Positions 1-13,000 are shown, numbered from the stretch's first letter. The stretch is DNA of 64,000 nt from Paramecium sonneborni (GCA_905182985.1 CAJJDN010000169.1:92005-156004); one strand, 5' to 3'. A program made the numbers and translations. Notes: generated by a model from the letters alone, not told the origin.

Positions 1-1184
1 GTTGAGAGTGCTTAATTATTGAATTTAGTAATTGAATAAGCTAGGAAGATCGACAAGTCTTATGTAGTAAGATTCTTTTAGTTTTATTTGAGCGAATTGT
101 TACCAATAATAAGAGAGAACTTATAGAAAGGAGTTAATTATTTCGAAGTGATAATTTATAATTTGGAAAGCGATGGAGATTTGTTGAAATAGATATAGAA
201 TGATGGTTATTTTTAAGAATTCTATAAGATATTGAAAGAAAATTTTAAGATAGTATTAACATCTTTAATCTTGGTATGTGAAATACTGGTAAATGTAGTC
301 GTGAGTTGTACAACAATTGGTATACAAGGATTGAAGGGTTGTCCAACATATAAATAAAAGGGATCATTAAGTTTAAATATTGATCAATAATGGATTGAAG
401 AATTGTTCAAGGATCAAGATTTTAGAAGGTATATCTTATCAATGGTCTAGCATTAAAATAAATTGATTTAAATGATTAAACATATATGTTGGAATGATTA
501 GATTATTAGTTCTAAAGTGATTATATAGATTGTTTGTCAAATTTTAGATAAAAATAATAAATGGTAATAGTTGGAATAAATTACAGAGATTTTTGAGGAA
601 ATTCTGAAGATAGATGATGGATTACAGGAGTTTAGAATTCAATTGATATTTTCATATGAATAAAATATGGAACCAACCAATTAGGGTACAAGTACATCAA
701 TAATGAAAACTTTTTAAAAAGATGATTTGAATTATAGTATAGGCATAATATGTATGCTTGCTTAATTAGGGAGTAATGTTATTGGGTTTTCTGCATATCT
801 TAATTAAAATAAAGTAGATTACGAGCATTTGTTGTATATATTATAAGAGTATTTGTAATTTCCTCATCAACTTTAATAACCGATCTTAAAGATTAAAAAT
901 GCTATCAAATAGGTAATTTAATGTATAGAAATTAGTTACAAAGTATTTTCAAATTAGAAATCGACTAACAGATATAATTTGAATAAACTGACGATTAGGT
1001 GTAATTTGATAGAGAGAATAATGATTTATAATTTGATAGAAACAATAGTTAGATGTAAATTGATAGAGACAACAGTTAAATATATTTGCATCAATACAAT
1101 AGTTAAAGATAATATGATGAGGATTCACAATAAAGCAATTAAGCATAAATGGATAACGACGAAACTGATGAAATTCCTGAATGA
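1..1184 (+). CDS. 3' part of a large helical protein with Gln/Asp-rich tail (partial, 5' end outside window)
   Basis: Frame 1 is open from base 1 when TAA/TAG are read as Gln. It encodes mostly alpha-helical, hydrophobic sequence (for example YILSMVQHQNKLIQMIKHIC), as in HEAT/ARM-type scaffolds or the C-terminal regions of giant ubiquitin proteases; the latter is only a guess. A 23-nt intron at 913-935 (GTAATT...TTAG) restores the frame into an acidic, Gln/Asn-rich tail with repeated QFDR/QIDRDNS-like units ending in DNDETDEIPE and TGA at 1182-1184. In the unspliced frame the same stretch reads as an odd Leu/Ile/Thr repeat, which argues for the intron. No catalytic motif is visible in the part present. 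Confidence 0.7.
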
Positions 1185-1228
1185 TTTAAATTTTATATAT
1201 TTATATATAATATTAATAATAATAATTA

Positions 1229-2926
1229 ATGGCATCTGCTTTTCCAAAATTACCAGGATTTGTGCCTACTCAAGAGATTGATGTAATTAGATTGATTATA
1301 ATTAGAAACCCAACTTCAGGAAAGTCTCCTCTACTAAATAAGAATAAAATAGAGAAGTTAATCATCTTCCAAATAAGGAATATGCAGTACCTCGTAAATA
1401 ACCAATTTAAATACCTCCTCAATCAGGAATGTTTAATCCTGATTATATGAGTACTACTCATGCAATGCATCTTCCAAAAGTATAAAAAACAGTTACACTC
1501 TTAGAATGTAACTAATGATTCTGAAGAATTGTATTAACCATCTTGGGTTAAAATGGATAGACATGTCTTAAGATTTAGTGGTTATTTTAAAGAAGCTGTT
1601 GTTGAATCAGCACTTGAAAATTATAGAATTCGCAAAATTACAATCTGTTACTATCTTGAAGATCATTCATTAAGTATAACGGAACCAAAATAAGAGAATA
1701 GTGGAGTCCCTTAAGGAGCATTCTTAAAAAGATAAAAAGTATACAAATTCTAAAATATACCGAGGTGTTACGTGCTGATGATTCTAAGACCTTTATTTTA
1801 CCTGAGGATTTCAAAATTAATTAAGATATTATCATTTTTGGTAAGACTATTCGTCTCTATGATTGTGATCAATATACAAGAGAATTTTATGAAGTATTTT
1901 ATTATTTTGTACATTCCTTAGTTACAAGGAATACCATAAGAATAATCTTTTGTACCATAACCTGATTTCTTTGAAACTAAGACCATGACTAAATTCATTC
2001 CTTAAAAAGATACTGTTATGAAAGATTACTTAGAACATAAATTAGGAGGTGGTAGAGTCACATCTTAAAAACAATTCTTAGAAAATGATAGAAAAGTACT
2101 TAAGTTTTATGTATTCTCTGATATTGAATACATTCTACATTACTATCTTGCTGATGATACTATTGAAATTAAAGAAATTAATTCTGCTAATTCTGGAAGA
2201 GTTCCTTTCCCAATGATGTTGAGAAGATAAAAATTACCAAGGAAATTCTCACTCAATCAACCTGGATAAACTTATGCTGAAGATTTCATTAGACCATAAG
2301 ATATTTAATATGGACAACCATTAATCATTTATAATCGTAAATTTCTTATTAATGGATGTGATCAATTCACAAGATAATACTATTTTGATAAATTCAATGT
2401 TGATTTCCCCTTAGGAGGATAAGAAGAATATGTATAATAAGAAAGATCAAGTATTTCATTTATTATATGTTATTTAGATATTATAATACCTCCTCATAAT
2501 GGTATTGGAGATGAATAAGATTCATTAGGGTATATATATCGATTATAACCAAAACCACCAAAGAAGGATTTCTTCAAATGGGTTGATAATTAAGTCAATC
2601 TTAGATTTTTAGCAATGTTTAATACATCAAAACCTGAGGATAAAGATAGAGTATTCGTAATCACTTTCTTTTTGAATGATGATAGTCTTTTAGTTTATGA
2701 ACCAACAGTGCGTAATTCTGGTAATTTTATATTGTTAATTTATTTAGGAATACCTGATGGGAAATTTTTAGAAAAGAGAAAGTACAAAAATATCAACAAT
2801 AATAATGAATTTTTCACCCCAAATGATTTAATTGTTGGCAATGAAGCTGTTATAAATGGTTGGAAATTCTAATTGCTTGATTGCGATGAGTTTACTAAGA
2901 AATGGTATGCTCAAAACTTCAAATGA
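1229..2926 (+). CDS. DM10-domain axonemal protein, EFHC1/Rib72-like
   Basis: The predicted protein is 513 aa. It opens MASAFPKLPGFVPTQEID and carries three DM10-like modules. Each has the pattern of a beta-rich stretch (HVLRFSGYFKEAV, KFYVFSDIEYILHYYLADD, VNLRFLAMFNT) followed by an R-x-N/P-S-G-x-P motif (QENSGVPQGAFLKR, ANSGRVPFPMMLRR) and a phenylalanine-rich closing strand with YDCDQYTREFY / LLDCDEFTKKWY. This is the architecture of EFHC1/2 and Rib72, microtubule inner proteins of ciliary doublets. Six introns are proposed: 1283-1305, 1480-1504, 1739-1764, 1894-1921, 2451-2477 and 2721-2747 (23-28 nt each). The C-terminal EF-hand region of canonical EFHC1/Rib72 is absent; the protein stops right after the third DM10 module. 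Confidence 0.85.
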
Positions 2927-2959
2927 GATTTATAAAATAAATAATTTCACACATAATTA

Positions 2960-4008
2960 ATGTTTAGCAGTTAAGCTCCAAATACATTTATTCCAAATGC
3001 TTAATCTAGATATGTTGTTTCTCCTAGAATGGGATAATAATCAACATCTGTTAATCATAACATTCAATATAATCCATAATTATTAGAATAAGAGGATACT
3101 AATTCAAATTCATCTGAGCATTTGCATCATTTAACTAAACTCTATTTTATGATGTTCATATGTTATTTAATAGCATTGTTTAATTTAGTATATTATTAAT
3201 ACTAACTAGTTTGAATTTGAATCAATGAACAATTTCTTTAATCAAAATGGATATTTTCTTTATTTATTTTTAGGAGCCCTTTTGTTTATATCAATGTTGT
3301 CTCTTAATATTGATAGTTCAATACTCTATTTGATATTTGTTATTTTATTCTTCTTTTTATTTGCATGCATTAAAGCTGTGAATAATATGAATGTAGCTTT
3401 GATGATAATTTTTACCTATGGAGGATAAGTTTTGGCGTAATTTTTGAGTGTTCTATCAGCTAATACTGAGAAAGATTTATTATTGCATCAATAATCTTTA
3501 TATATATTGACAAGTGGTTTGATAGTTTTTTAATTGTTTCTAACTTGCTTTGATATTGATTTTTTTGAAATGATTATAATTCTTATAACAGGATTTATTT
3601 TTGGGTATACTATGAATAATTATTAGATTTTTTTTGGTGATTTCAAGTATGAGTAAAGAATCAAGATTTGTTGGCAATGCTTTACCTGAGAGTGTTAGCA
3701 TTTATACAAGGATAATAGTGTAGATAGTGAAGAAAGGTTAATAGATAGCATCTTTGTATTATAAAGATCCAGTGGAGATAGAGATAAAGTTGATTGAGCG
3801 AAATAAGAAAATAGATGAGAATGATTATAAAATAATGAATTAAAGTGAGGCTAAAAATAATTAGCATTTATTAATAAATGCATTAAATGGTTTAGATGGA
3901 TAGATAGGATTGAGTGATGGAACTTTTATATTTAAGAAAGGAATTGTTTAATATTCAGATTATAAATATGAGGAATGTACAAATTTGGCTATAATGAAAT
4001 TATAATGA
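2960..4008 (+). CDS. Polytopic membrane protein with cytoplasmic C-terminal domain, unknown function
   Basis: The predicted protein is 334 aa. It has a polar Gln/Ser-rich N-terminus (about 75 aa), then about six hydrophobic segments (FMMFICYLIALFNL, FLYLFLGALLFISML, LYLIFVILFFFLFACI, ALMIIFTYGGQVLAQF, LTSGLIVFQLFLTCF, MIIILITGFIFGFFLVI), and a soluble tail of about 130 aa beginning MSKESRFVGNALPESV. Two 22-nt introns are proposed, 3188-3209 and 3605-3626. The second joins the membrane part to the tail; without it one would have to call two overlapping genes (stop at 3689, new start at 3649). It lies only 33 nt after the upstream stop, on the same strand. I do not recognise the family. Confidence 0.7.
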
Positions 4009-4047
4009 TTTTAATAAATTATTATAAAATAATTCTCATTTGAATTG

Positions 4048-5696
4048 TCACTTAATAATAAAACTTATTCTAAGTGGATTGAAATATTGATCAATCCATT
4101 CCTACTTAAGATTGGGTATTTCTCCATTTCTCATAGCAACAATCTACATGAATTATTAAGCAATCTTTTCAACATGTTGTGAATGTTAGATAGCATTTTC
4201 TTTTTTTCTTATGCTCATATTACACATTCTAGAAGTATATGAAATACTTTTATTATCAAAATACTAAGTTATTTATTGATATGCCTATCTATTGATATAT
4301 GCAAATCTCATTTTCAATTCTTCAACTTCTTGAGTTTCTTTGGGTAACATAAAATGATATGAAAGAGTCTAACTCTATTTAATTTTAATTTTATCCAATT
4401 CAGTAACCATTTCCCACTTTTCTATAGGTTCTGTTGTAAAGTATTTGTATTTCTTCTTCATCAAATCTTATTATTCTTTAATAAATTTAGATTAAGCTTT
4501 ATTTCTATTAGAGATTAATTCTACACATTAATTTTACATATCCCTTTAAAATCGAAAGAATTCATATAGATTTTCATTTAAAGTATTAGCTAATTTAGTT
4601 AAATTGGCACTCCAATCATTAAAGTATTCTTCAAGTAATGTATAAACAAATTCTAATAAAGGGAGACTACCAACAATATTTTTAAGATTGAATGCTTTTG
4701 TAGCTTCTTTTAAGGATCCAATACTGCCACTTAGATTTTTGACTTTAAGAATGAAATCCTTGAGGGAAGAAACTACAAATCTGGAATTATCAGTTAACTC
4801 TTTATAAATATCATTAGTGTTTAACATGTAACTATTATAGAATATATAGAGAATATTACCTATTAATATCTAAAAAGTATTTATCCATAATAGGATTGAA
4901 TTCTAAGATGACTTATCCTTCTTAATTGGCATAATCAGTATATTTATTTGGCTATTTCAGAACAGAGGAAGCAGCCTATAATTATTTAAATTTGATATCA
5001 TCTTCAATAAATAAAAAGCCTTCAATAAAATCAGATTGTCTTAGAAGATGATTATTAAGAATGGCACTAAGAAATTGTTCCAACATTTTAGATCTCTTGG
5101 ATATATGTTCAGGTGTGAACTTTCTAAAGAGAGTTTTAGCAGGGAGTGGAGGAATCAGACTATCTGGATATTATTATTGTAAAGCTTCTTGTAACCAATA
5201 AAAGTGTTCAACTCTTCTCCAGACATTGGATCCAAATTATCCAACAACAACGCAATAATTTACATAATTTGGAGTGAAAGCATTCCCCTCAATAATCTTT
5301 TATTCTGCTATTCTTGGTTAGATGACAACTTGTGGATTCTCAACATAATATAGTACGATCCTATTAGGAGGTAGTTATTTGCATTAAATTGTTTCTCTAT
5401 AATTCTTTTCATCATTTATTATCACATTTGGTTTCTATACTATGTATTCATCCATACTCATCGTTCTTATTGTATTTATAATTGTACCTTGTCCTTCTGA
5501 ATTCTTCATGTTTTTTCTCTATTAAAATCTTCACTTCTGCTTCTAATGCCTCATAAGCCCATGAATCAATCATATCAAACTATTCTCCTTTCACTTGATT
5601 CAAATGTTGAATTAATTCCTCCTTTGTAATCTTCTCATATAACACTGCTGATAATAACAAATCTTGTTTCTTTAGTCTCTCAAATGTTAAACTCAT
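4048..5696 (-). CDS. PX-domain sorting nexin with BAR-like helical C-terminus
   Basis: The predicted protein is 532 aa. A PX domain lies at about residues 120-210, with VWRRVEHFYWLQEAL, the proline-rich loop SLIPPLPAKTLF and a following RKF, the signature for phosphoinositide-binding sorting nexins. The rest is a long helical region (FVVSSLKDFILKVKNLSGSI through LKQEWIDQYFNPLRISF) of the size of an SNX BAR domain, so the protein probably bends endosomal membranes. An N-terminal extension of about 80 residues precedes the PX domain. Introns are at 5466-5487 and 4832-4859. The start is the first ATG. It is divergent from the Rab-like gene, with 181 bp between the two start codons. Confidence 0.85.
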
Positions 5697-5877
5697 TCAA
5701 TATGCAAAATTTAATATTCCATAAAAAAAAAAATCATATTTATACTATATAATTTGGATACATTCAATCAATACTTTTATATATATTTATTATCATTTCT
5801 ATTACTTCATCATCTTAATCATATAATCCTCATTTGAGATTTTAATTAATTTGGTTCTTACATTTTAAAATTAATTA
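5697..5877. promoter_or_regulatory. Shared intergenic region between divergent sorting-nexin and Rab genes
   Basis: 181 bp of very AT-rich sequence, including an 11-A run near 5726, separates the two start codons. Since both genes start here it must contain both promoters. No specific motif is recognised. Confidence 0.5.
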
Positions 5878-6919
5878 ATGAAGCAATCCTTTTAAATCAA
5901 ATCCGAAATGTATTTATTTATTCTTATATACTTTTTAGATAGCTCTGCTTTAAAATTGTATTCTTAGGATCTAGCTCAGTAGGCAAAACCTCCATTATAT
6001 AAAGATTTCTCAAAAATGAATTTGCCATGAAATCTATGAGTACTGTAGGAGTTGCATGCGTATTTAATATTGCTTACATAAGGAATCTAAAGTAATTACT
6101 TTAAACAAACAATAAGTAAAGGTGTAATTGTGGGATACTGCTGGGCAAGAGAGATTTAGATCTCTTACTAAAAATTACTATCGAGGTTGTGATGCAGTTG
6201 TAATTGTTTATGATACTTCCAATATGAAAAGTTTTGAACAAGTCAATATTTGGATTGCTGATTTCGAAGAGTATATTCTATTTGTCAATACTAATATTAG
6301 AAAGTGTGAAAGACCAGCTATCAAGATGTTATTAGGAAATAAAATAGATCTAAATAGAGAAGTAGGAAAAGAGCTTGGTCTTCTTAGTGCTAGAAAATAG
6401 AAACTATTATTCCAAGAAGTATCTGCAAAAGAAAATAACAACATTGAAGATGCCATGATCAAGCTAATAGAAAATTTAATTCAGACAAGACAAATTGATT
6501 CTGATAATAAAATATTCCGAAGAGGATCATTAGTAGAATGCAAATTAACAAATGTAGATACAAATAAAAATTAAGAAAAGGATATCTCAATTTCTGATAC
6601 CTCTAAATTATAAGCTATTAAATCTGGAGGTGAAAGTTCATAAGAAGAATCTCCTTATGCTTCTGCTCCTTTCCTTTAATAGACTTCTCCTCCAACAATA
6701 ATAGTCACTCCACCTGAAGATGCTATAGTAGGAGGTGAAGGTGATAATAATATGTGGTTATTAGCTTCTAAATAAAAATAAATAATGAAAAAGAAATTAA
6801 ATTATATTAGTACATTAGCTACACCTTTAAAATTAATTCATCCTAGAGAATCTGATGCAATTAGGGATGAGTATTTATTAAAACATAATGCAAATCAGGG
6901 ATGTTTCTGTTCATGTTGA
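5878..6919 (+). CDS. Rab-like small GTPase with long C-terminal extension and CXC prenylation motif
   Basis: The predicted protein is 329 aa. All nucleotide-binding motifs are visible: P-loop GSSSVGKTS at residues 21-29, a STVGVA switch I, WDTAGQERFRSL switch II, the NKID motif in LLGNKIDL, and VSAKENNN for the G5 loop. It ends GCFCSC, a CXC-type geranylgeranylation signal, so it should be membrane-anchored. The N-terminal FKIVFLGSSSVGKTS resembles the Rab6 group, but assignment to a subfamily is uncertain. It is about 120 aa longer than a standard Rab: an insertion before NKID (EEYILFVNTNIRKCERPAIK) and a low-complexity Ser/Pro/Gln tail before the Cys motif. Introns are 5910-5938 (29 nt) and 6060-6082 (23 nt); the first lies inside codon 11, and both are needed to keep the P-loop and switch I in frame. 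Confidence 0.9.
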
Positions 6920-6984
6920 TTATATACAAATCTCTATATTTATTAATTACCTATAAAAAGATTTAAAAAATTATTTTAAATAAA

Positions 6985-7462
6985 ATGCCAAAGGGATAGA
7001 CAACAACAACTACACAAAAGGCTTAGAAGGCTGCCAAAAATGCTAGAGTTACTAAGAAGGTTATCAGAGCTAGAACTCATTTCTAAAATAGATTCCATAG
7101 AGCATCGCCTTTGGCACTTTAAAGAAAACCTAAATTCACTAGATTGACAAAATAATTAAAACCTTTGACAAAAGGTTTAGATTTTTAAAATGTCCTCAGA
7201 CATCCTCTCATTACAGAAAAAGATATGAAAAAGATGGAAGATGAAAATACCATGGTCTTTTATGTTAATCAAAAAGCTACTAAGCCATAAATTAAAAGAG
7301 CATTTTCTAAAATTTATGAAGTTAAAGTAAGAAAAGTCAATGTAATATTTACATGCTTATATTCAGATCTTAAATACCTTTGGAGGCAAAAAGAAGGCAT
7401 ATATTAGATTAGGAGGTGAAAACGATGCTCTTAATTTGGCCAACAAAATTGGAATCATTTGA
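6985..7462 (+). CDS. RPL23A: Large-subunit ribosomal protein uL23 (L23a/L25)
   Basis: The predicted protein is 150 aa, the usual size for eukaryotic L23a. It has a basic Gln/Thr-rich N-terminal arm (MPKGQTTTTQKAQ), then the conserved core: LRHPLITEKDMKKMEDENT, VFYVNQKATKPQIKRAFSKI, YEVKVRKVN and the C-terminal KKAYIRLGGENDALNLANKI-GII. The protein binds 26S rRNA near the exit tunnel and docks nascent-chain factors. One 25-nt intron at 7342-7366 separates VRKVN from ILNTFGGKKKAY. It follows the Rab gene by 65 nt in the same direction. Confidence 0.97.
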
Positions 7463-8190
7463 GTGATAAAGTCATTTTATTGCATAGTAAAATATATATA
7501 ATATATATCTAATATTTTGTATATTATTTTATATTATATTATTCATAAATTATATACTTTTAAAAAATAAAAGACCTTTTATAAAATATTTGTAAGATTC
7601 ACTAAACGATATAAATCTTTAGATAATTGACTTTTCAAAAACTGAAGAACATCTTAATTTATAGAAGTTAAAAATACATAAAATTTAGAAAATAGACAAC
7701 CCAAAAGAAATAATTCATATAATTATATATTAATTAATAACTTAAAAAACATCTAAATCGAAACTTTTAGTTGTGCCTTGCAAAATAACAAAAAAAGAAC
7801 ATTTAATATGACAGATGAGGATTTTTACAAATTTAATTATTATTTCTTAAAATTTAACCTCCAAATGAATTCTACCTTTTAATATCTTTTAATTAACAAA
7901 ATAAATGAAATCATGCTCAATTAATTATGAATAACTACTTATTATAACTTGTATATTACTAAAATTTACAGATCTAACCAATTGCAAAGCCTATTAACTA
8001 ATAGCTTATTCTCTTTAAAATTCATTTTTAGTATGCATTTCTGAATTCATTCAATACTTATAAAATTTAATGTATGACTCCTTAATCTAAAAAGTATTAT
8101 TTTGATGCTAATATAATTAAAGCCTTCAAAAATGGAGCCATCTTACTTCTTAATTGTATGCTTTATTCATTTTTTTAAATTGAATTCTAA
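7463..8190. other. Gene-poor AT-rich stretch
   Basis: No convincing coding frame, RNA gene or repeat is seen on either strand. Composition is extreme AT with short poly-A/T runs, typical of ciliate intergenic DNA. Confidence 0.5.
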
Positions 8191-8218
8191 AACATCTTCA
8201 CTTCATCGAATAATAGAT

Positions 8219-8930
8219 TATCAATTGTGATAATAAAGAGCTAATGCATCATCTATTGCAGCTACTGCATCATAAATTTAGTAACTTAAGCTTTATATGC
8301 TTCATGTTCTTATCTCTTTTTAAATTTTCCTAATCAACCTTCGATCTATTTTAATCTCGATATTCAAATAAATTATGTCTTCTCATTTCCATTTCCACTA
8401 ATTCTTTTCTTTGTATCATAAAATGTCATCATCTGATCAACTTACATCATTTTAAGCTTATAATTTAATTAAACTAACAAAGCATCGTGTTCATTTGTTC
8501 TATGTTAAAAATTTGAATCTAAGAATTCTAATCACTCTTCTAAATAATTTACAAGCTCATTAATTGAGTCAACTAAATTTCTTACACATCCTCTAGACAT
8601 TTAATGCAATTCAACCCAAAGTAATAAAGCCCTGCCATAATTCGACTTTTAAAACTCTTTTTCATATTTTAAGAACTTTAATTTCTTAATTTACAACATG
8701 TGGCCAAACATATCACTAATCCAATGATTGAAATTCTCATTTTATAATATTATTCTCCACATTTATATTACTGTTATTCCTTTTATTGATATAATTATAC
8801 CACAACCTAACATCTTTTATATACTTTTCATTTAAAATTAAACTGCCTCAACCAAATCTAAAATATCTAATGATATCACATATTATCAAATCCTTTAATT
8901 TAAGACATTCATCTTAATTAAACATTATAA
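8219..8930 (-). pseudogene. Decayed protein-coding gene (frameshifts and in-frame TGA)
   Basis: On the minus strand, protein-like segments follow each other but in different frames and broken by TGA. In order they include ECLKLKDLIICDIIRYFRF, NEKYIKDVRLWYNYINKRNN, LWVELHQMSRGCVRNLVDSI-NELVNYLEE then TGA, LEFLDSNFQHRTNEHDALLV, a frameshift into ELVEMEMRRHNLFEYRDQNR, and DAVAAIDDALALYYHN ending at TGA (8219-8221 on the plus strand as TCA). Residue use (charged helices, few Phe/Ile runs) is unlike the surrounding noncoding DNA. It reads like a degraded helical, possibly BAR/PX-like protein, perhaps the relic of a genome-duplication copy. No splice pattern was found that repairs all breaks. Confidence 0.45.
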
Positions 8931-10048
8931 CCATAACAATCAAATATTATCTTTTTGATGAAAAATATAAAAATATATATAGTAGGAAATTAAATAGATA
9001 TTATTAAGCTTATTTATCTAAAATTTCATTTGAAAGAATCAAAAAGGCAAAAATTTTTCTAAAAATTATATTTAAAGAAAAAGAAATTAAAATAATTCCA
9101 TAATTATGTATTTTCATTTTTGTTCTAACTGAAATGTGGATATATAGAAAAAATAAATTACCTGAATATAATCAATTACAACTTCTCATAAATAAGGAAA
9201 TTGAAATTAAGAGATGTTTTATAATTTTAAGAAATTTACAAGAGGATAGTTATACAATGATAAATTAAAATGAGAGAAATCATAAATGAATTAAATTTGT
9301 TTATTTGAAATTTTTCAATATATATAGTTTTTACAATATTCAAATCTAAAATAAATGAATGCAAATAAATTTAAGATGAGAAATTATATTGTTAATATCA
9401 TTAAATTTCTTAGACTATGCAATATGTAAGTAGAATAGATGCTTAATTGTCACTAAAATTTGGATAAAAATTTTCTCTAAATACTTTGGTTCTAAACTAT
9501 TGAACATAATTTCTTTTCAAAAGCTCAAGTATAGTTTTGTATATTGCAATTAGCATTCATTTGCTTTGTTAATTGCTAAATTTTATACATTAAGAGATAA
9601 CAGATGAACACAATGATAAACTTCCCTATTAATTACTTTAAAATGTTTTGAGTTATCTAAAAGAATCCTTTTCATATAGGTGATAGATTTACAAACTTTT
9701 TTTAAGGTAAATTTGAGTAGAATGTGAAGTAGAAACTGAAAATTTAAAAATATAGAATATTCTTAAATTTAAGTTAAAATCTATGCTTAAAAGTATTTAA
9801 TGATAAATTTAAGCAAACAGAACCAATCTAAAACATTTTATGCTAATTTAGAAGAAGAATGATACGGATATTGTAATAAAATGTTTAAAAACAATAATTG
9901 TGTATGAAATATAAATTTAAGTCGGAATTACTGTTTAATTTCTTTAAATTGTAATGAATTTGACTGAAATTCAGAATGATCTTAATTTAAAAAATCCGGA
10001 CAAATTTTATATAATACGGAAAATTAAGAATTAAGTAATTTATTATTA
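8931..10048. other. Gene-poor AT-rich stretch upstream of the giant surface-protein gene
   Basis: No supported gene. Reading frames on both strands are short or of random composition. It contains the promoter of the gene starting at 10049 but no recognisable motif. Confidence 0.45.
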
Positions 10049-13000
10049 ATGTTAATACTCATAAGTCAAGTTGTGTTTCTATTTTATGAATTAAAGTATT
10101 AGATGTAGTGACATAATTAGCTAGGCCATGGGATTATGCAAATTAGAAATATTAGATGAAACAGTGTATGAAATTTAGAATACATTCTCAACTATGTAAA
10201 CAATAGGTATATGGTTTAAATGGAATCCGACATTAATGAAGATGGAAAAGCTACAGAATTATAATCCTCGTTTTTAACTGTATATTGAGTAGTTTGAAGC
10301 GAATAAAACATCATCAGCAGTAAGGATATTATAAGAGTTGGAATATCAATATTTTTATATAGAGCACTATACATATTAAAGTTATTCAACAGCACCATAA
10401 AATGCATTAATTTAGCAAATTGAGAGGGTTTAATCATTTAGAATGGATTCATAACTAATGGAAGGAAATTGGGGATTTCATTGTTTTAGTTATAATCCAT
10501 CAACAAAATAATATAAAGTTTACCTTTGGTTTGCTAAAGTAGGTGCAATGACAGATGATTATGTTTTTGAATCGAAAGGACAAAACTTGGATAGAAGTTA
10601 AGGAAAATATAATTATATTTTAGGAGAATTTTAGGGTACACCTTTTGGTTAAGTGTACCCAAAATTAGATTCAGATATTACTGTAGAAAAATTCAAAGGC
10701 AGTAGAAGTTAGTTATATTTTAGTAATGTTTATTTGGAGAACTTGTCGGATTTTTTAGCATTAGATTAATTGACTTGTGAAATGTATAATTATTGTAAAG
10801 CTATTGGAACTACAGGAGTAATTGATGTTTTGATAGATGGAATAAGCTCAACGTTTCCATAAATGTATACAAAATCTTATAGAGAAGAGAGATTTAGTTT
10901 TTCTGGATGGGTTAAATTGAATCATAATTATGGAATTTAAGGAGACATTACAGTAATACGGATAGCAATTTATTAATTTTATTCAAATGATTATGTTTTG
11001 GGAGATAGATTATTTATGATGAGTTATCATTATGATCCTGAATACACAGAAAATTCATCAATTATGATTGATACCTATTCGTATGATTATCCTTCTTTAG
11101 CATTTTATACTACTACTGAATATGATAAATATTAAAAATCAGGATATAGTATATTTGATTTAATGACCAAATGGCATTACTTTATGTTTGAATCAGGAAT
11201 TTAATAAACATTCTATAATGTTAATATAAAAATTAGAGATGGATTAATTTCAGATCCAAATTATTATGATATAAATTATAACTATCCTTTAAGAAATCAT
11301 TTTAAATCATCTAGTTTAACAATGAATTTTGGAGGAGACAAATTCAGTCCTAGTCCTTTGAATGGATTTTTAGCAAATATAGTATTAGAATCTTGTTATG
11401 AGAATGATCAAACATATAAATTTAGTAATATTATAGTAAAATTTTTAATAGGATGCCATAAAATTTGTAAAACATGTTTTGGTCCTGATAAAACACACTG
11501 TTTAAGTTGTAATGACAATATATTGAAAGTATTAAAAAATAATGAGTGTTTATGTTTACGAAATTATTATGAAGATGAAAATAATGTTTGTTAAAGTAAT
11601 AGAATATAATAAACATAGGTCATACATCATATTTAGGATAACTTTAATTAATTCAAACTAATTTTAATAATGTATGTAATGAAGATGAGTTTATAATTCC
11701 TATTAATGATTAAATAATTTGTTAGAAATGTCCTTCTTCAAAAAACAGTTTTAAGATAGTATGTGCTGATTGTTTATAAAATTAAATGGAATGGTATAAA
11801 AATCCGATTTGTTCATAAGATTATATATAATTTTAGAATGATGATATATTTGAGAGTGATAGTGCTTTTCAATAGATAAAGAGGAATAATATTGATTAGG
11901 AATATTATATAATAGGTAAAGATACAAGTTTAAGTGTTTGTGAAGGATGTTTAGGAATAATAACAGATGATAGTTAATCATATATAATGAGATATTAATT
12001 GGATATATTGACAAAAATATAATGCAAGCCTTGTCATAAAATAGTTTAGAATTCTTGTGTAATAATAAATTTGAATTGTATTGAATGTGATTCAGAATTT
12101 AAATGTTTAACATGTTAATCAGGTTATTTAGTATTAAATTCAGAATGTGTTAAATGTTAAAGTAATGAATGTGCAACATGTTTAATTAATGAAGATAGAA
12201 TAGAATGTGCAACATGTCCATAATCTACATATCTTAGTAATGGAACATGTTTAAAATGTGGATAAAACTGTTAAATATGTGATAATGTTAGATGTTATAA
12301 ATGCATAGATATTAATTAATATTATATTTCACTTGATGGATTGAATTGTTATCCAAATCCTATTCCAAATTGTTTGATTGCTTTTGAAAGAATAGATGGA
12401 CAAATAACTTCATCACTTTAATATAATTATCCTCGTACTATTAATTTATAAACTACCATTGTTGAATGTGCTTTATGCAAACCTAATCACATTAATAAAT
12501 TAACTAGTTGTTCATTTTCAGATTAAATGACTGAAACAGAATAAAGTCTTGATATTTTTAATAATGGAAAAATTCTTTAATTGAACGTTTCAATTATTAA
12601 AGCTACTTAAACTATAAATATTGCTTAAGTTGATAATAAAATTGATTGTTAAAGTCCTTGCTTTTAATGTGTTATGGAAAATAAACATATATTAGATGGA
12701 TGGAAATAAAAACTTATTCCTTTTTATTAACCATATTTCTCATCAACCAAATTTCCATAAAGTAATAATTAAATTGATTTAACTTTACTCTATAATGCTA
12801 CTAACCTTTAAATTAGTTGTTCCTCATGTAGAGATGGATATGAATTATATTAAACTTATTGTATTCCTAAATGCTAATCCAATTGTGAATGTAAAAAAAT
12901 TAATTTAAAAAATGTATGTTACAAATGCAAATAAAATGAGAGAGGCTAACAATTGAGTCTTTATGATGGCAAGTGTATTGAATGTCCTTACAATTGTGCT

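Noticed and set aside
979..1281. 100-aa ORF with Leu/Ile/Thr repeat
   Set aside because: Out-of-frame reading of the Gln/Asp-rich exon after intron 913-935; the other frame ends properly at TGA 1182-1184.
3649..3689. Two overlapping genes on the same strand
   Set aside because: A 22-nt intron at 3605-3626 fuses them into one 334-aa protein with total length divisible by three.
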